From Desulfobacteraceae bacterium (lineage in GTDB: Bacteria > Desulfobacterota > Desulfobacteria > Desulfobacterales > Desulfobacteraceae), in contig JAAEKY010000522.1 in assembly GCA_024227235.1 (NCBI GenBank), positions 1-51,061 on the forward strand: DNA of 51,061 nt, given 5' to 3'. Of the stretch, positions 8,811 through 17,258 are shown one piece after another. The position numbers were made by a program, and so were the translations under genes. The stretch's first letter is position 1. Every line of letters begins with the position of its first letter. Below the pieces are notes generated by a model. It had not been told where the DNA came from, did no database searches, and saw only the letters and a list, made by a program, of their open reading frames with translations.

Positions 8811-11560
8811 CTTATAGTATCTTTGTCTAGAATCTCACGGATAAATCCAGCAATTTCTGCATTATCGGTTGGTTTTTGAGCATACTTCTTAATACCTATT
8901 TCAAGGGCTTTCGATTCTGAAATCGACTCACTGTATCCGGTGCACAAAATAATGGGCATATTTTCTCGAAGTTCCAGGACTCGAAGAGAAAGCTCTTCAC
9001 CTGTCATCTGTGGCATTGTCATATCCGTAATAATCAGGTCAAATTCATCGGGCTCTTTTTTAAAGGCTTCAAACGCTTTGGCTCCATTTTCAAAAATACT
9101 GACCGTATAACCACAATCAGTCAAAAACTCCTTGGCAATCAAACAAATATCCTCTTCATCATCAACGACCATGATTTTTTCTGTTCCACCGATGACTGAT
9201 TTTTCTTCCTTTTCACTCGTATATTGTATCTTATCATCATCAACCGGCAGGTATATAAAAAAACTTGTGCCCTTCCCTTCCACGCTTTTAACTTTTATAT
9301 AACCATCGTGTTCTTCTACAATTGCATGAACTAATGCCAAGCCAAACCCTGTACCCTTACCAAATTCTTTTGTCGTGAAATACGGATCAAATGCCTTTAA
9401 CAATGTTTTTTCATCCATACCCACACCCGTATCACTAATCTCAAGCTCAAAATATTTCCCAGGGGTGATATTATGCTCAAATACATCCTTGCTGTCAGAA
9501 ATCTGAGTTTCAACCAACTGGACTGTTAGTATCCCACCCGTGTCAGCCATGGCATGGTATGCATTGGTACAAAGGTTCATTATCACTTGATGCATCTGGG
9601 TGGTATCTGCTAACACTTTTGCCGTTGAAACAATTTTTTCATTAATTTCAATGGTTGTTGGAATTGAAGATCTGATTAATTTTAAGGCTTCTTTAACCAC
9701 GATATATAAATTCAGCGGTTTTTTTTCATATTCTGTCTGACGACTGAAAGTGAGTATTTGTTGAATGAGCTCAGCCGCTCTTTGAGCACCCTTGATAATA
9801 TGTGATAAATGTCCTTTTGCTTTAACAGGGGTTTTCAAATTCAGGCCTGCCAATTGTGCATATCCAAGGATTCCTGACAAAATATTATTAAAGTCATGGG
9901 CAATTCCGCCGGCAAGTGTTCCTATGGCTTCCATTTTTTGCGATCTTTCCATCATCACAGCCAAATTTTTTCTTTCCAAAGCGGCCATTTTATATTCTGT
10001 AATATCCCTGGCTTCAGAAATAATAAAGGCGACTTCACCCAAATGATTAAACACAGGTTTTATAGATATATCAATATCCTTTATCTTTTCATCTTTTGAA
10101 ATAGAGGTAGTTTCATACCTTACAAAATCACCCTGTGTGGCCTTTTTGACAGCTTCTTTCAATTGATGTTGAACTTTTTGGTCATGACACCACCAAGGTG
10201 CATTCCAGAAAGGTTTATATACGACATCACCTGTTTTACATCCAGCAAAGTCAACGGCGCTTTGATTGATCTCTTCCAGTATGCCTGAAGGGGATAAAAT
10301 GCCGGTTTGTTGAAACGATTGATTAAACAGGCTGCGAAGCTTTAAGTCATTTTCTACAAGCGCAATCTGGGCTTCAATATTTTTTTGAATTTCTGCCTCA
10401 ACCTTTTTATGGGTCATTTCTAACTGGTCCATAAAGGAATTAAAGTGTTGAGATAATTTTCCAAATTCATCTGGAGCATCATAATCCATACGTACGGAAA
10501 AATCCCCTTTGCCACCTTCCTCAAGTTTATCCATCAACGAAGAAAGCGGTTGGGTTACAGATGTACTGATCAAATAAGTAATACCAACAGATGATAAAAG
10601 CAGAAAAATTAAAATCAAAATCAAAAAATTTCTAAACGTTTTCAGCGGTAAAAAGACTTCTTCGACATAACTTGAGGAACCTACAATCCATTTATATTCA
10701 GGCAGATGTTTAAAGATAACTATCTTTTCGCGAGCCTTTAATTCATCGGGGTTTTTCCAAAAATATTGAATTTTTCCAGTTTTCATATTGAGAATTTGCT
10801 TTAAAAATTTATTTGGATATTCTGACATCTCCAACAAATTTATCCTTTGAAATTTTGGGTGTACCAATGCTGTTCCTTGCTCATCCAGGACGTAGGCATA
10901 TCCAGTTTCTCCTGATTTATACGAAAGAATACTCTCTTTAAAATCATCTATATCCACCAAGTGTTTAAATTCTTCCCGATAAGCGGCAACAGAGATAATC
11001 CAGTCCAGAGGCTTAAAATAAACCATATAAAGCGCTTTAGGCCTTTCTTTTGCTTCACCTGGATTTTTCCAGTCATACTCTATATATCCATCTTTAATTT
11101 TCATTTGCTGCCTGACAAAATCATATTCAGAAACATCTGAACCTTGCACTGTGTTAACCGGATGAATTTTTACAATTCCTTTACTGTTCAGGCAATAAAT
11201 ATACCCGCTGATACCAATTTGCTGATTTAAAAATATTTCTTCAATGATTTCAATGGCTTCGATTTTAGTTAAAAGACCGGATTGATGCTTGCCATAATAG
11301 TATTTTGCAATATCCAAGTTTTTTTCAGCAATCGCATGAAGCCTGTTTTTAATGGAAACTGAGGCAGATGTTTTTATCAGATTTAATAAAGAATCGGTTG
11401 TATCCTGCAGTTCTTTTTCTATGCTGGTTTGAAGTATTTTTTTTACCTGGTAATATGCAACCGTGCTCCCCACTATAATTAATGGAATAAAAACAACCAG
11501 GAATGTAAGTAAAAGTCTGTTCCTAAATCTAAACTTTTTGAAAATCATAAGATGATTCAC
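8807..11560 (-). CDS. Hybrid sensor histidine kinase (double Cache, HAMP, PAS, HisKA, HATPase, receiver)
   Basis: A 917-residue inner-membrane hybrid kinase. TM1 is at about residues 13-35. The periplasmic part (about 40-300) carries two Cache-like modules, each with a GYxY/GYAY core and a WKNPxE turn (EYDWKNPGE and QYFWKNPDE). TM2 is at about 310-330, then HAMP, PAS (about 410-520), HisKA with GGIAHDFNNILSGILGYAQ, HATPase with DTGVGMDE and GFGLALVHA, and a C-terminal receiver with DLIITDMTMPQMTGEE. It probably senses small organic molecules such as acids or amino acids, which is inferred from the Cache pair. The receiver suggests a phosphorelay to an unseen partner. It stands alone and converges on aroK. 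Confidence 0.93.
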   Translation of the reverse strand: MNHLMIFKKFRFRNRLLLTFLVVFIPLIIVGSTVAYYQVKKILQTSIEKELQDTTDSLLNLIKTSASVSIKNRLHAIAEKNLDIAKYYYGKHQSGLLTKIEAIEIIEEIFLNQQIGISGYIYCLNSKGIVKIHPVNTVQGSDVSEYDFVRQQMKIKDGYIEYDWKNPGEAKERPKALYMVYFKPLDWIISVAAYREEFKHLVDIDDFKESILSYKSGETGYAYVLDEQGTALVHPKFQRINLLEMSEYPNKFLKQILNMKTGKIQYFWKNPDELKAREKIVIFKHLPEYKWIVGSSSYVEEVFLPLKTFRNFLILILIFLLLSSVGITYLISTSVTQPLSSLMDKLEEGGKGDFSVRMDYDAPDEFGKLSQHFNSFMDQLEMTHKKVEAEIQKNIEAQIALVENDLKLRSLFNQSFQQTGILSPSGILEEINQSAVDFAGCKTGDVVYKPFWNAPWWCHDQKVQHQLKEAVKKATQGDFVRYETTSISKDEKIKDIDISIKPVFNHLGEVAFIISEARDITEYKMAALERKNLAVMMERSQKMEAIGTLAGGIAHDFNNILSGILGYAQLAGLNLKTPVKAKGHLSHIIKGAQRAAELIQQILTFSRQTEYEKKPLNLYIVVKEALKLIRSSIPTTIEINEKIVSTAKVLADTTQMHQVIMNLCTNAYHAMADTGGILTVQLVETQISDSKDVFEHNITPGKYFELEISDTGVGMDEKTLLKAFDPYFTTKEFGKGTGFGLALVHAIVEEHDGYIKVKSVEGKGTSFFIYLPVDDDKIQYTSEKEEKSVIGGTEKIMVVDDEEDICLIAKEFLTDCGYTVSIFENGAKAFEAFKKEPDEFDLIITDMTMPQMTGEELSLRVLELRENMPIILCTGYSESISESKALEIGIKKYAQKPTDNAEIAGFIREILDKDTIS

Positions 11561-11662
11561 TGTTTGGAATAATTAAATTTAATTACAATAATTAATCTGA
11601 ATACTATATCACTTTTAAGTGAAAAGCGCCAACTTGATACAATTTACTTTTTCACATTTTCG

Positions 11663-11692
11663 TTGACAAAAAAGATTTGCCTATCGTAACTT
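11663..11692 (+). promoter_or_regulatory. Putative sigma70 promoter for the first PilZ gene
   Basis: A perfect -35 box TTGACA (11663-11668), an 18-bp spacer and a -10-like TAACTT (11687-11692). It sits about 57 bp ahead of the chosen ATG. The -10 is weak, so this is a plausible call, not a proven one. Confidence 0.4.
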
Positions 11693-11749
11693 TAAATTAA
11701 AGTAGTTAATGCCCAAATGGATTTGCGAAATCTTAGGGGAATTTCGGAT

Positions 11750-12244
11750 ATGACACAAAAACTATTTGTCGACAAAAACAATATCATCCATGTTACCTGC
11801 CCCAAATGCGGCAATGAAAGGGATAAAGATGTCTCATTATACCTCAACCTAAGCTTAGACCAAGCAATTCAATTCAGATATAACTGTCCATGTGGGCATA
11901 AATTTTCATTATTGATTGAACGAAGGCAATATATCAGGAAGAGCGTAAATTTAAAGGGTGTCTTGATCTGCAACCGGCACAAATACAAAATCCTTGTTCT
12001 GGATATCCTGATCATGGACATTTCAAGATATGGACTAAAAATCAAGCTGATAGACAAATTAAATATTGAAAAAGGCCAGAAAGTTGTGATCGAATTTCAG
12101 CTGAATGACAAGTTAAAATCAAACGTCACCAAAGAAGCCATCATCAAGAACGTGATATTTCCCTCTATCGGCGTAGAATTTCTGTCATTTGACCATTACG
12201 ACAAATTTGGTAAGTATATCCTGTTTAATTTTGGGGATCTGTAG
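11750..12244 (+). CDS. Zinc-ribbon/PilZ-domain protein
   Basis: A 164-residue cytoplasmic protein. The N-terminal part (about 15-65) has two cysteine pairs, CPKCGNE and CPCGHKF, about 35 residues apart, which look like a zinc ribbon. The PilZ domain follows, with RQYIR (RxxxR) and DISRYG (DxSxxG), so c-di-GMP binding is expected. I chose the ATG at 11750 because AGGGGA lies about 9 nt upstream; an ATG at 11717 would add 11 residues. It is followed by a second PilZ gene 123 bp downstream on the same strand. The zinc ribbon may mediate contact with protein or nucleic acid, but its role is unknown. Confidence 0.8.
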   Translation: MTQKLFVDKNNIIHVTCPKCGNERDKDVSLYLNLSLDQAIQFRYNCPCGHKFSLLIERRQYIRKSVNLKGVLICNRHKYKILVLDILIMDISRYGLKIKLIDKLNIEKGQKVVIEFQLNDKLKSNVTKEAIIKNVIFPSIGVEFLSFDHYDKFGKYILFNFGDL

Positions 12245-12367
12245 ACCCGGCCCAAATACTTCCCAAAAAGGTTTCTTTGTTTTCTTGATATAGTTTGCAA
12301 TCGTGTCTTGTGTTTTTTGATTTTTCGAGATATTTTATTTTGTATTACTTATAACATTTGAGGGACA

Positions 12368-12778
12368 ATGGACGGAGAATCCAAGAAAAGATCCAATACC
12401 ACAAAAACCAATCTGCGAAAAGAATTTCGTTTCCCGGTTCAGGATAGGGATGATTGTTGGGTCATCATTGAAAATAAAAAATACCCTCTTAGCGATCTGA
12501 GCTACTCTGGTATCGGCATCAGTGTACAGTCGGAAGTCGCTTTCCAGATCGGTGAATCCTTTGGGGATGTCTTAACTGACTGTACTCTCAATGTAATGGA
12601 ATGCATTATTTCCGGGATGAACTGCAAAATAGCGCATATCTCACCCGCTACAAACGACTTGATGGTGTGCGGTCTGAGCTGGTTGAATCCCAGACCTGAA
12701 ATGCAGCAATTATTGGTTTCTGCCATTCAACGTCTGAAAGCTGAAGACTTTAACGAAAATAATTCCAAAAACAAGTGA
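12368..12778 (+). CDS. PilZ-domain protein
   Basis: A 136-residue single-domain PilZ protein. The c-di-GMP signatures RKEFR (RxxxR) and DLSYSG (DxSxxG) are both present, separated by about 25 residues. The Lys/Ser/Thr-rich N terminus is likely disordered. A GAGGGA site lies just before the ATG. It lies directly upstream of the MglB/MglA run, so it may signal to that system, but the 218-bp gap with its own promoter-like sequence argues against one transcript. Confidence 0.8.
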   Translation: MDGESKKRSNTTKTNLRKEFRFPVQDRDDCWVIIENKKYPLSDLSYSGIGISVQSEVAFQIGESFGDVLTDCTLNVMECIISGMNCKIAHISPATNDLMVCGLSWLNPRPEMQQLLVSAIQRLKAEDFNENNSKNK

Positions 12779-12848
12779 TTTCATAATTTATTTTTCCAAT
12801 ATATCCTTTTTAAAAATTATAAGTTCCATTGATTACTGCATGTTTCTC

Positions 12849-12878
12849 TTGACAAGACGTAAGTCCCTATTTTAATCT
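12849..12878 (+). promoter_or_regulatory. Putative sigma70 promoter of the Mgl-type operon
   Basis: TTGACA (12849-12854), an 18-bp spacer and TAATCT (12873-12878), about 120 bp before the mglB-like start. This is the best promoter-like sequence in the gap ahead of ten co-directional genes. Confidence 0.4.
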
Positions 12879-12996
12879 ATACGGTAAATTTTACTTTTCT
12901 ATTTTTATGTAAAATTTTTTAATTTTTATGAATTGGAAATAATTTTTAAGTCAATGTCTTTCATTATTTTCAACTGGCTAAAAAGGGATACCTAAT

Positions 12997-13383
12997 ATGG
13001 ACACAGTAATTGATGAAAAAAGCGCAAAAAAAATTGAAGCGGTATTAGAAAAATTTCTTGATGAATCCGGTGCAACCTATGCCCTGCTAACCGATTTGGG
13101 AGGGAACCTGTTGTTTAAATCAGGCGAAGAAGATATTGACGGTGACACTCTGGCGGTGCTGTCGGCAGCCAATTATGCTGCCACCAAAGAAATTGCTACC
13201 CTTATTAATAAGGAGAATTTCTCTTTACTTTTTCATAGGGGAGACAACGAAAATATTCATTTTGCAAAAATTGCTCAGGATGTTCTAATGATTATTTTGT
13301 TTAAACCGTATCTCTCTCTTGGACTATTAAGACTGAAAATTAGCGATATTCAAGAAGAACTTTCAGATTTGCTTGGACCCTAA
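12997..13383 (+). CDS. MglB-like Roadblock/LC7-domain protein
   Basis: A 128-residue protein with a single Roadblock/LC7 fold: helix, beta hairpin (GATYALLTDLGGNLLFKSG), helix (LAVLSAANYAATKEIATL), then strands ending in VLMIILFKPYLSLGLLRLKI. MglB proteins of this fold are GTPase-activating partners of MglA and set cell polarity in Myxococcus. The gene sits 2 bp before an MglA-like GTPase, the standard arrangement, so the pair probably works as GTPase plus regulator. Sequence alone does not prove GAP activity. Confidence 0.85.
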   Translation: MDTVIDEKSAKKIEAVLEKFLDESGATYALLTDLGGNLLFKSGEEDIDGDTLAVLSAANYAATKEIATLINKENFSLLFHRGDNENIHFAKIAQDVLMIILFKPYLSLGLLRLKISDIQEELSDLLGP

Positions 13384-13385
13384 TT

Positions 13386-14009
13386 ATGGCAATAGTAAAT
13401 TTAAAAGAAAAAACTATTCAAGTTAAAATAGTGTATTGCGGCCCAGGCAGAAGTGGTAAAACAACTAACCTGGAATATATATACAACTGGTTACTTAAAA
13501 CCCAGGGGCAGACGACGAGTAAACTTACTTCCATCAATACCAAAGGAGACAGAACACTGTTCTTCGACTTTTTTCCTATCAACCTAGGAAAAATTGCCGG
13601 TTTTGAACTGAAAATCCAACTCTACACCACCCCGGGCCAAGTGAAATATGAAAGCACTCGCAGACTTGTTCTCAAAGGAGTTGACGGTGTCGTATTTGTT
13701 GCAGACTCACTTTTATCAAGGCAAGAGGCAAATATTGAATCGTTTCAAAATTTAATAGACGACCTTGAATATCATCAAATAAATCTTGATGATGTCATTC
13801 TCACTTTTCAGTGGAACAAGCGGGATCTTGATGAGAACATGATCCCTCTAACGAGTGTCGAAGACATGGAGGCACAGTTGAATTCAACGCTCAAGGCGCA
13901 ATCATTTCCATCCAGTGCGATTACTGGAATGAATGTATTGAAAACAGTAAGACACTTATCTAAAAAAACCATGGAAGCCGTAATTGAAAAAACGGTTTCT
14001 AAACTTTAA
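13386..14009 (+). CDS. MglA-like small Ras-type GTPase
   Basis: A 207-residue small GTPase of the bacterial MglA group. P-loop GPGRSGKTTN is at residues 19-28. The MglA-specific GDRTLFFDF keeps the intrinsic arginine used in catalysis. The G3 region is TTPGQ (TVPGQ in Myxococcus MglA), and G4 is NKRD. All nucleotide-binding motifs look intact. MglA switches between GDP and GTP forms to place motility and pilus machinery at one cell pole. Its partner is encoded 2 bp upstream, and a PilB-type ATPase lies 5 kb downstream in the same direction. It is probably a polarity or assembly switch for that machinery, by inference from context. Confidence 0.93.
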   Translation: MAIVNLKEKTIQVKIVYCGPGRSGKTTNLEYIYNWLLKTQGQTTSKLTSINTKGDRTLFFDFFPINLGKIAGFELKIQLYTTPGQVKYESTRRLVLKGVDGVVFVADSLLSRQEANIESFQNLIDDLEYHQINLDDVILTFQWNKRDLDENMIPLTSVEDMEAQLNSTLKAQSFPSSAITGMNVLKTVRHLSKKTMEAVIEKTVSKL

Positions 14010-14033
14010 AAAGCTACAAACAACGGGAGTAAA

Positions 14034-14879
14034 ATGGATTATAAGACGCTGAAAGACTGCCTTGGACCTTATCTCAATAATAATTCCTCTATAATTCCTG
14101 AAACCCGACGAGTCATGGATTCTCTGGATACAGAAGATGCCTTTGACAAAAGAATGCTGTTGGTACTGGGAAATATACTGAAAACATTCGAAACTACGGA
14201 ATACTTTAAAATCATAATCAAAGAAATCTTTGGCAATGATGATTTTTTCTCTGCCAAATCTGTCCACCAGACCACCAAAACCCAACGTCTTAAAGAAATC
14301 CTTGAAAGAAACAAACATATTGAAAGAAACAAACAGTTTAATCTGAGCATCCTTCAGACCTACATGGAAAATATCTTGAGTAAGCAACTTCTTGAGATCA
14401 ACATCAAGATCGAAGAAAATCAAAGGATTCTTCATAATCTTGGAAATTCGAATCAGAATCAGAAGGCCGCTGAAAAAGAAAAAATCAGCTACACCAACTA
14501 TCTTATTGTTGAAAATGAAAAGACCCGATACACTATCAGATACGATACTGCCATTGAACTGCTCAAGATAAAGAAACGGGCTGCTGATAAGTTTTTATCT
14601 GAACCGGTCATCCCATATAGTAAAATAACTGGGTTGAACAGCAGAAACGTCATAAAAAAAATTGTTGGCTATAATATTCCCAAAAACCAACCGCTTTATA
14701 ATGTCAGCTACAAGCTGAACAACACTGTAGACAAACTGTTTGCCATTATTACAAGAAAAGCAAACCGTTTAAATATCCTTTTTGTTGATAGCATCGTGAA
14801 TGTTGAACCGGTGGAAGCTCAGGATATGGGGAATTTCGCTAAAACATTTGAAGGCAATTTCAAAACGTTAGAGGTTTAA
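14034..14879 (+). CDS. Unrecognised protein of the Mgl cluster (281 aa)
   Basis: A 281-residue soluble protein without signal peptide or TM helix. The first 130 residues are strongly helical and charged (for example LKEILERNKHIERNKQFN), with possible coiled coil around residues 90-150. The C-terminal third is beta-rich and ends near VDSIVNVEPVEAQDMG. It has a GGGAG-like site (GGGAG) before the ATG and lies 24 bp behind mglA. I do not recognise the family. Its position between the GTPase and a PATAN protein suggests an effector or scaffold, which is a guess from neighbourhood only. Confidence 0.75.
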   Translation: MDYKTLKDCLGPYLNNNSSIIPETRRVMDSLDTEDAFDKRMLLVLGNILKTFETTEYFKIIIKEIFGNDDFFSAKSVHQTTKTQRLKEILERNKHIERNKQFNLSILQTYMENILSKQLLEINIKIEENQRILHNLGNSNQNQKAAEKEKISYTNYLIVENEKTRYTIRYDTAIELLKIKKRAADKFLSEPVIPYSKITGLNSRNVIKKIVGYNIPKNQPLYNVSYKLNNTVDKLFAIITRKANRLNILFVDSIVNVEPVEAQDMGNFAKTFEGNFKTLEV

Positions 14880-14882
14880 ACC

Positions 14883-15446
14883 ATGTTTACCGGGACATTA
14901 AAAACATTCTCAGTAACCAATCTGATGCAGATGTGCTACAACGACAATAATACCGGTACGGTTGAATTCACAAAAAATAATACATCTTGCGCCAGGATGG
15001 GCTTTAGCAATGGAAGGCTCATGTATGCGAAACTTTTGGGAATTGAGGGCATAGAGGCAGTTAAGCAATTGACATTGCTTCAGGATCTTAATTTTAATTT
15101 CACCCCCCAGGCTCCCCAAATGGGAGCCAATATCAAAACGGACATTAATTTCCTGCTCTTAGACTGTTCCAGGTATATGGATGAATGTGTTGAATATATT
15201 GGCCGATTGAAGAATCTGTTTCCAGCCAAGTACGCATTAAAAGGTGCCAGATTTTATCAATACGCACACAACTATTTTGCTTCTTATGATCTCTACCATG
15301 TGAAATATTTTGAAGTGTATGACCAGACAGATATGACTGTTATTTATCAGGATAAAAATATCGGAGCCAGGATTGAGATTTTGTTTGAAAACAAGATATT
15401 GACCAATGATCTATTAATGTTCATGGATGAAAAGGATATTTTTTAA
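14883..15446 (+). CDS. DUF4388/PATAN-domain protein
   Basis: A 187-residue protein whose first 80 residues match the DUF4388 (PATAN) pattern: MFTGTLKTFSVTNLMQMCYN, then a strand pair, FSNGRLMYAKLLGIEGIEAV, and a closing LNFNFTP. PATAN domains occur in response regulators such as cyanobacterial PatA/PixE types that contact PilB-like ATPases and steer type IV pili. The remainder has no recognised domain. The gene starts 3 bp after its neighbour and overlaps the next one by a single base (TAATG). A PilB-type ATPase encoded in the same run makes a similar partnership plausible. Confidence 0.75.
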   Translation: MFTGTLKTFSVTNLMQMCYNDNNTGTVEFTKNNTSCARMGFSNGRLMYAKLLGIEGIEAVKQLTLLQDLNFNFTPQAPQMGANIKTDINFLLLDCSRYMDECVEYIGRLKNLFPAKYALKGARFYQYAHNYFASYDLYHVKYFEVYDQTDMTVIYQDKNIGARIEILFENKILTNDLLMFMDEKDIF

Positions 15447-16363
15447 TGATCCCTAAATTTGACATGTATTATGAACACCTTCACGCCAGTTTTATCCTTT
15501 TTGACAATTATCTCAAATTTCTGAAAAACGAATTTTTCAATGGATTTATTCTGGCGGAAAACAATAACAACAGCACATATTTTTTTCTTTTTGAAGGAGA
15601 ACTTCAGTCTGCTTTTTCCGTATCAGGGAATCAGACTGAAGCCGAAATCCTTTTAACCCATGATTTTTTTATTCCAAAAGATTGCTATATATCTACCTAT
15701 CGATGCCCACACAAATATGTGGATTACTTCTCCAGATTCCATGCGGCAAAGCTTGTTTACAACAATGTTTCTAAAGATAAAATCAGTCCTGAAAAATTAT
15801 TTGAAAAATTTAAAAAAGATCAGTTTGACGGATTTATTGAAAAACATGGAACCCAATCGTCTCCAAAAAAATCCTATGTATATTTTGACAAGGGAGATAT
15901 AATTGGCGGCCTTTATCTTGATAAAAAAGACGGGATTTTTGAGAGCGAACTCAACATTGATCTGGCCAGGGAGAATATAACCAAATCATTATTCAGCATT
16001 TATACACTCGGGACTCAAGTTCGGGACCAGGACAAGGAAAGAAGCTTGATCATCGATTGTTTCCAAACCATTTTCCAGATGATGGAAGCCCGTACCAATC
16101 CTTCCGATTTTTCACTGCTATGGAGGAAATCTGCCATGGAACTGAGCAATAGATATGGATTTCTTGACCCCTTGATCGGAGAATTCCAATACAAGGGCCA
16201 ACAACTCCATCTGTATGAAAAAACAAATATAAAACCTGCAGCTCTTGGAATGAATGAACTGGTTTATCGTATTGCTGAAAGGCTTTCCATATCAAAAAAT
16301 GATGTTAAAAAAATAAAAAACAACTACTCAAGCATATTGGCAGCCTATGAAATCAGAAATTAA
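15446..16363 (+). CDS. Unrecognised protein with two PATAN-like half repeats
   Basis: A 305-residue soluble protein. Two internal segments resemble each other: about residues 22-60 (LKNEFFNGFI, then FFLFEGELQSAF) and 117-160 (FKKDQFDGFI, then YVYFDKGDIIGGL). Both follow the helix, FxGFI strand, strand, FxxG pattern of DUF4388 units. The C-terminal 100 residues are helical, ending YRIAERLSISKNDVKKIKNN. It may be a doubled, diverged PATAN protein; this is my reading, not a family match. It overlaps both neighbours slightly, as in a tight operon. Confidence 0.7.
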   Translation: MIPKFDMYYEHLHASFILFDNYLKFLKNEFFNGFILAENNNNSTYFFLFEGELQSAFSVSGNQTEAEILLTHDFFIPKDCYISTYRCPHKYVDYFSRFHAAKLVYNNVSKDKISPEKLFEKFKKDQFDGFIEKHGTQSSPKKSYVYFDKGDIIGGLYLDKKDGIFESELNIDLARENITKSLFSIYTLGTQVRDQDKERSLIIDCFQTIFQMMEARTNPSDFSLLWRKSAMELSNRYGFLDPLIGEFQYKGQQLHLYEKTNIKPAALGMNELVYRIAERLSISKNDVKKIKNNYSSILAAYEIRN

Positions 16364-16709
16364 TACCACTCAGATATCCACTTTCTTCAAAGAAAATCCT
16401 TTTGTAAAAAGTGTGACCATCCAAAATAAAAAAGGAATATTTTATCACCCGGATATTCTGTCTGATAAAAAAGCCTTTTTTAAACAGGTCATTGATGAAT
16501 GCATGGCTAAATACCCTGAAAATGCGGACTGTTTCATGATAACTGGCAAAGAATACATTTGTATCTGTAAAAGAAAACAGACTATTTATATATGTGAAAC
16601 CGACAACCATATCAGCGTTTCCCAGGTAAAAATGGAACTTGAAAATCTTATCGAAGGTCAGCGGAAACAGAGCAAACTTTCTAATTTTTTCACATCTTTC
16701 TTTGACTGA
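16347..16709 (+). CDS. Small protein, possible degenerate Roadblock fold
   Basis: A 120-residue protein overlapping the previous gene by 17 bp. The strand pair VKSVTIQNKKGIFYHP, a helix, then ADCFMITGKEYICICKRKQ and a C-terminal helix give the same order of elements as the MglB-like protein at the start of the cluster. That suggests a diverged Roadblock/LC7 protein. Sequence identity is low, so this is a hypothesis. Four Cys residues lie in the middle, without a clear metal-site spacing. Confidence 0.6.
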   Translation: MKSEINTTQISTFFKENPFVKSVTIQNKKGIFYHPDILSDKKAFFKQVIDECMAKYPENADCFMITGKEYICICKRKQTIYICETDNHISVSQVKMELENLIEGQRKQSKLSNFFTSFFD

Positions 16710-16724
16710 TAAGGAGGGAAATTT

Positions 16725-17183
16725 ATGAGTAACTGCACGATTGAACTATTACCGACAAAAGCGCAAATCTCTTTAAGTCCTTCGGAATGGAATGTAATTG
16801 CTATGTTTCACAGATATCCAGACCTTAACACTATTGCCCAGAAATTTAACATAAATGAAAAACAATTGGGGACTGTGCTAGACAACCTTCAGATAAAAAA
16901 AATTGTTCGGGTGATTGATTTGGAACAAGGGCAGGACAACGTATCTGTTGAAATCCCATCTTTCTTCTGGGAAAGCCTTGAAAAGGAGCTAACCCATTCT
17001 GTCGGACCGATCGCATCCTTGTTGATCGATGACAAAGTGCGGGAATTTAGTCAGGACAAGGCCCATTTCCCCCATAACATGGCCTACAGCCTGGTGGAAA
17101 AGATTGCAGCTGAAATCGGTTCTGAATCAGAGAGAAGCCAATTTCAAAAAAAAATAATGACGCTGATCAAGCAGTACTTATAG
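16725..17183 (+). CDS. Unrecognised helical protein (winged-helix-like N terminus)
   Basis: A 152-residue protein behind a strong ribosome site (AAGGAGGG, about 7 nt spacing). Residues 15-65 look like a winged helix (SLSPSEWNVIAMFHRYPDL, then IAQKFNINEKQLGTVLDNL). The C-terminal part (about 88-152) is helical with ELTHSVGPIASLLIDDKV and an aromatic-poor tail, a pattern seen as a small accessory domain in PATAN-containing proteins. No catalytic motif is visible. It is probably an adaptor of the cluster. Confidence 0.65.
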   Translation: MSNCTIELLPTKAQISLSPSEWNVIAMFHRYPDLNTIAQKFNINEKQLGTVLDNLQIKKIVRVIDLEQGQDNVSVEIPSFFWESLEKELTHSVGPIASLLIDDKVREFSQDKAHFPHNMAYSLVEKIAAEIGSESERSQFQKKIMTLIKQYL

Positions 17184-17258
17184 ACCGGATAAAGATCAAA
17201 GCATCTATGTGGTGCCTGATATTAAAAAAAGGGTTAATTAAAACATTAGGTGGTAAAT

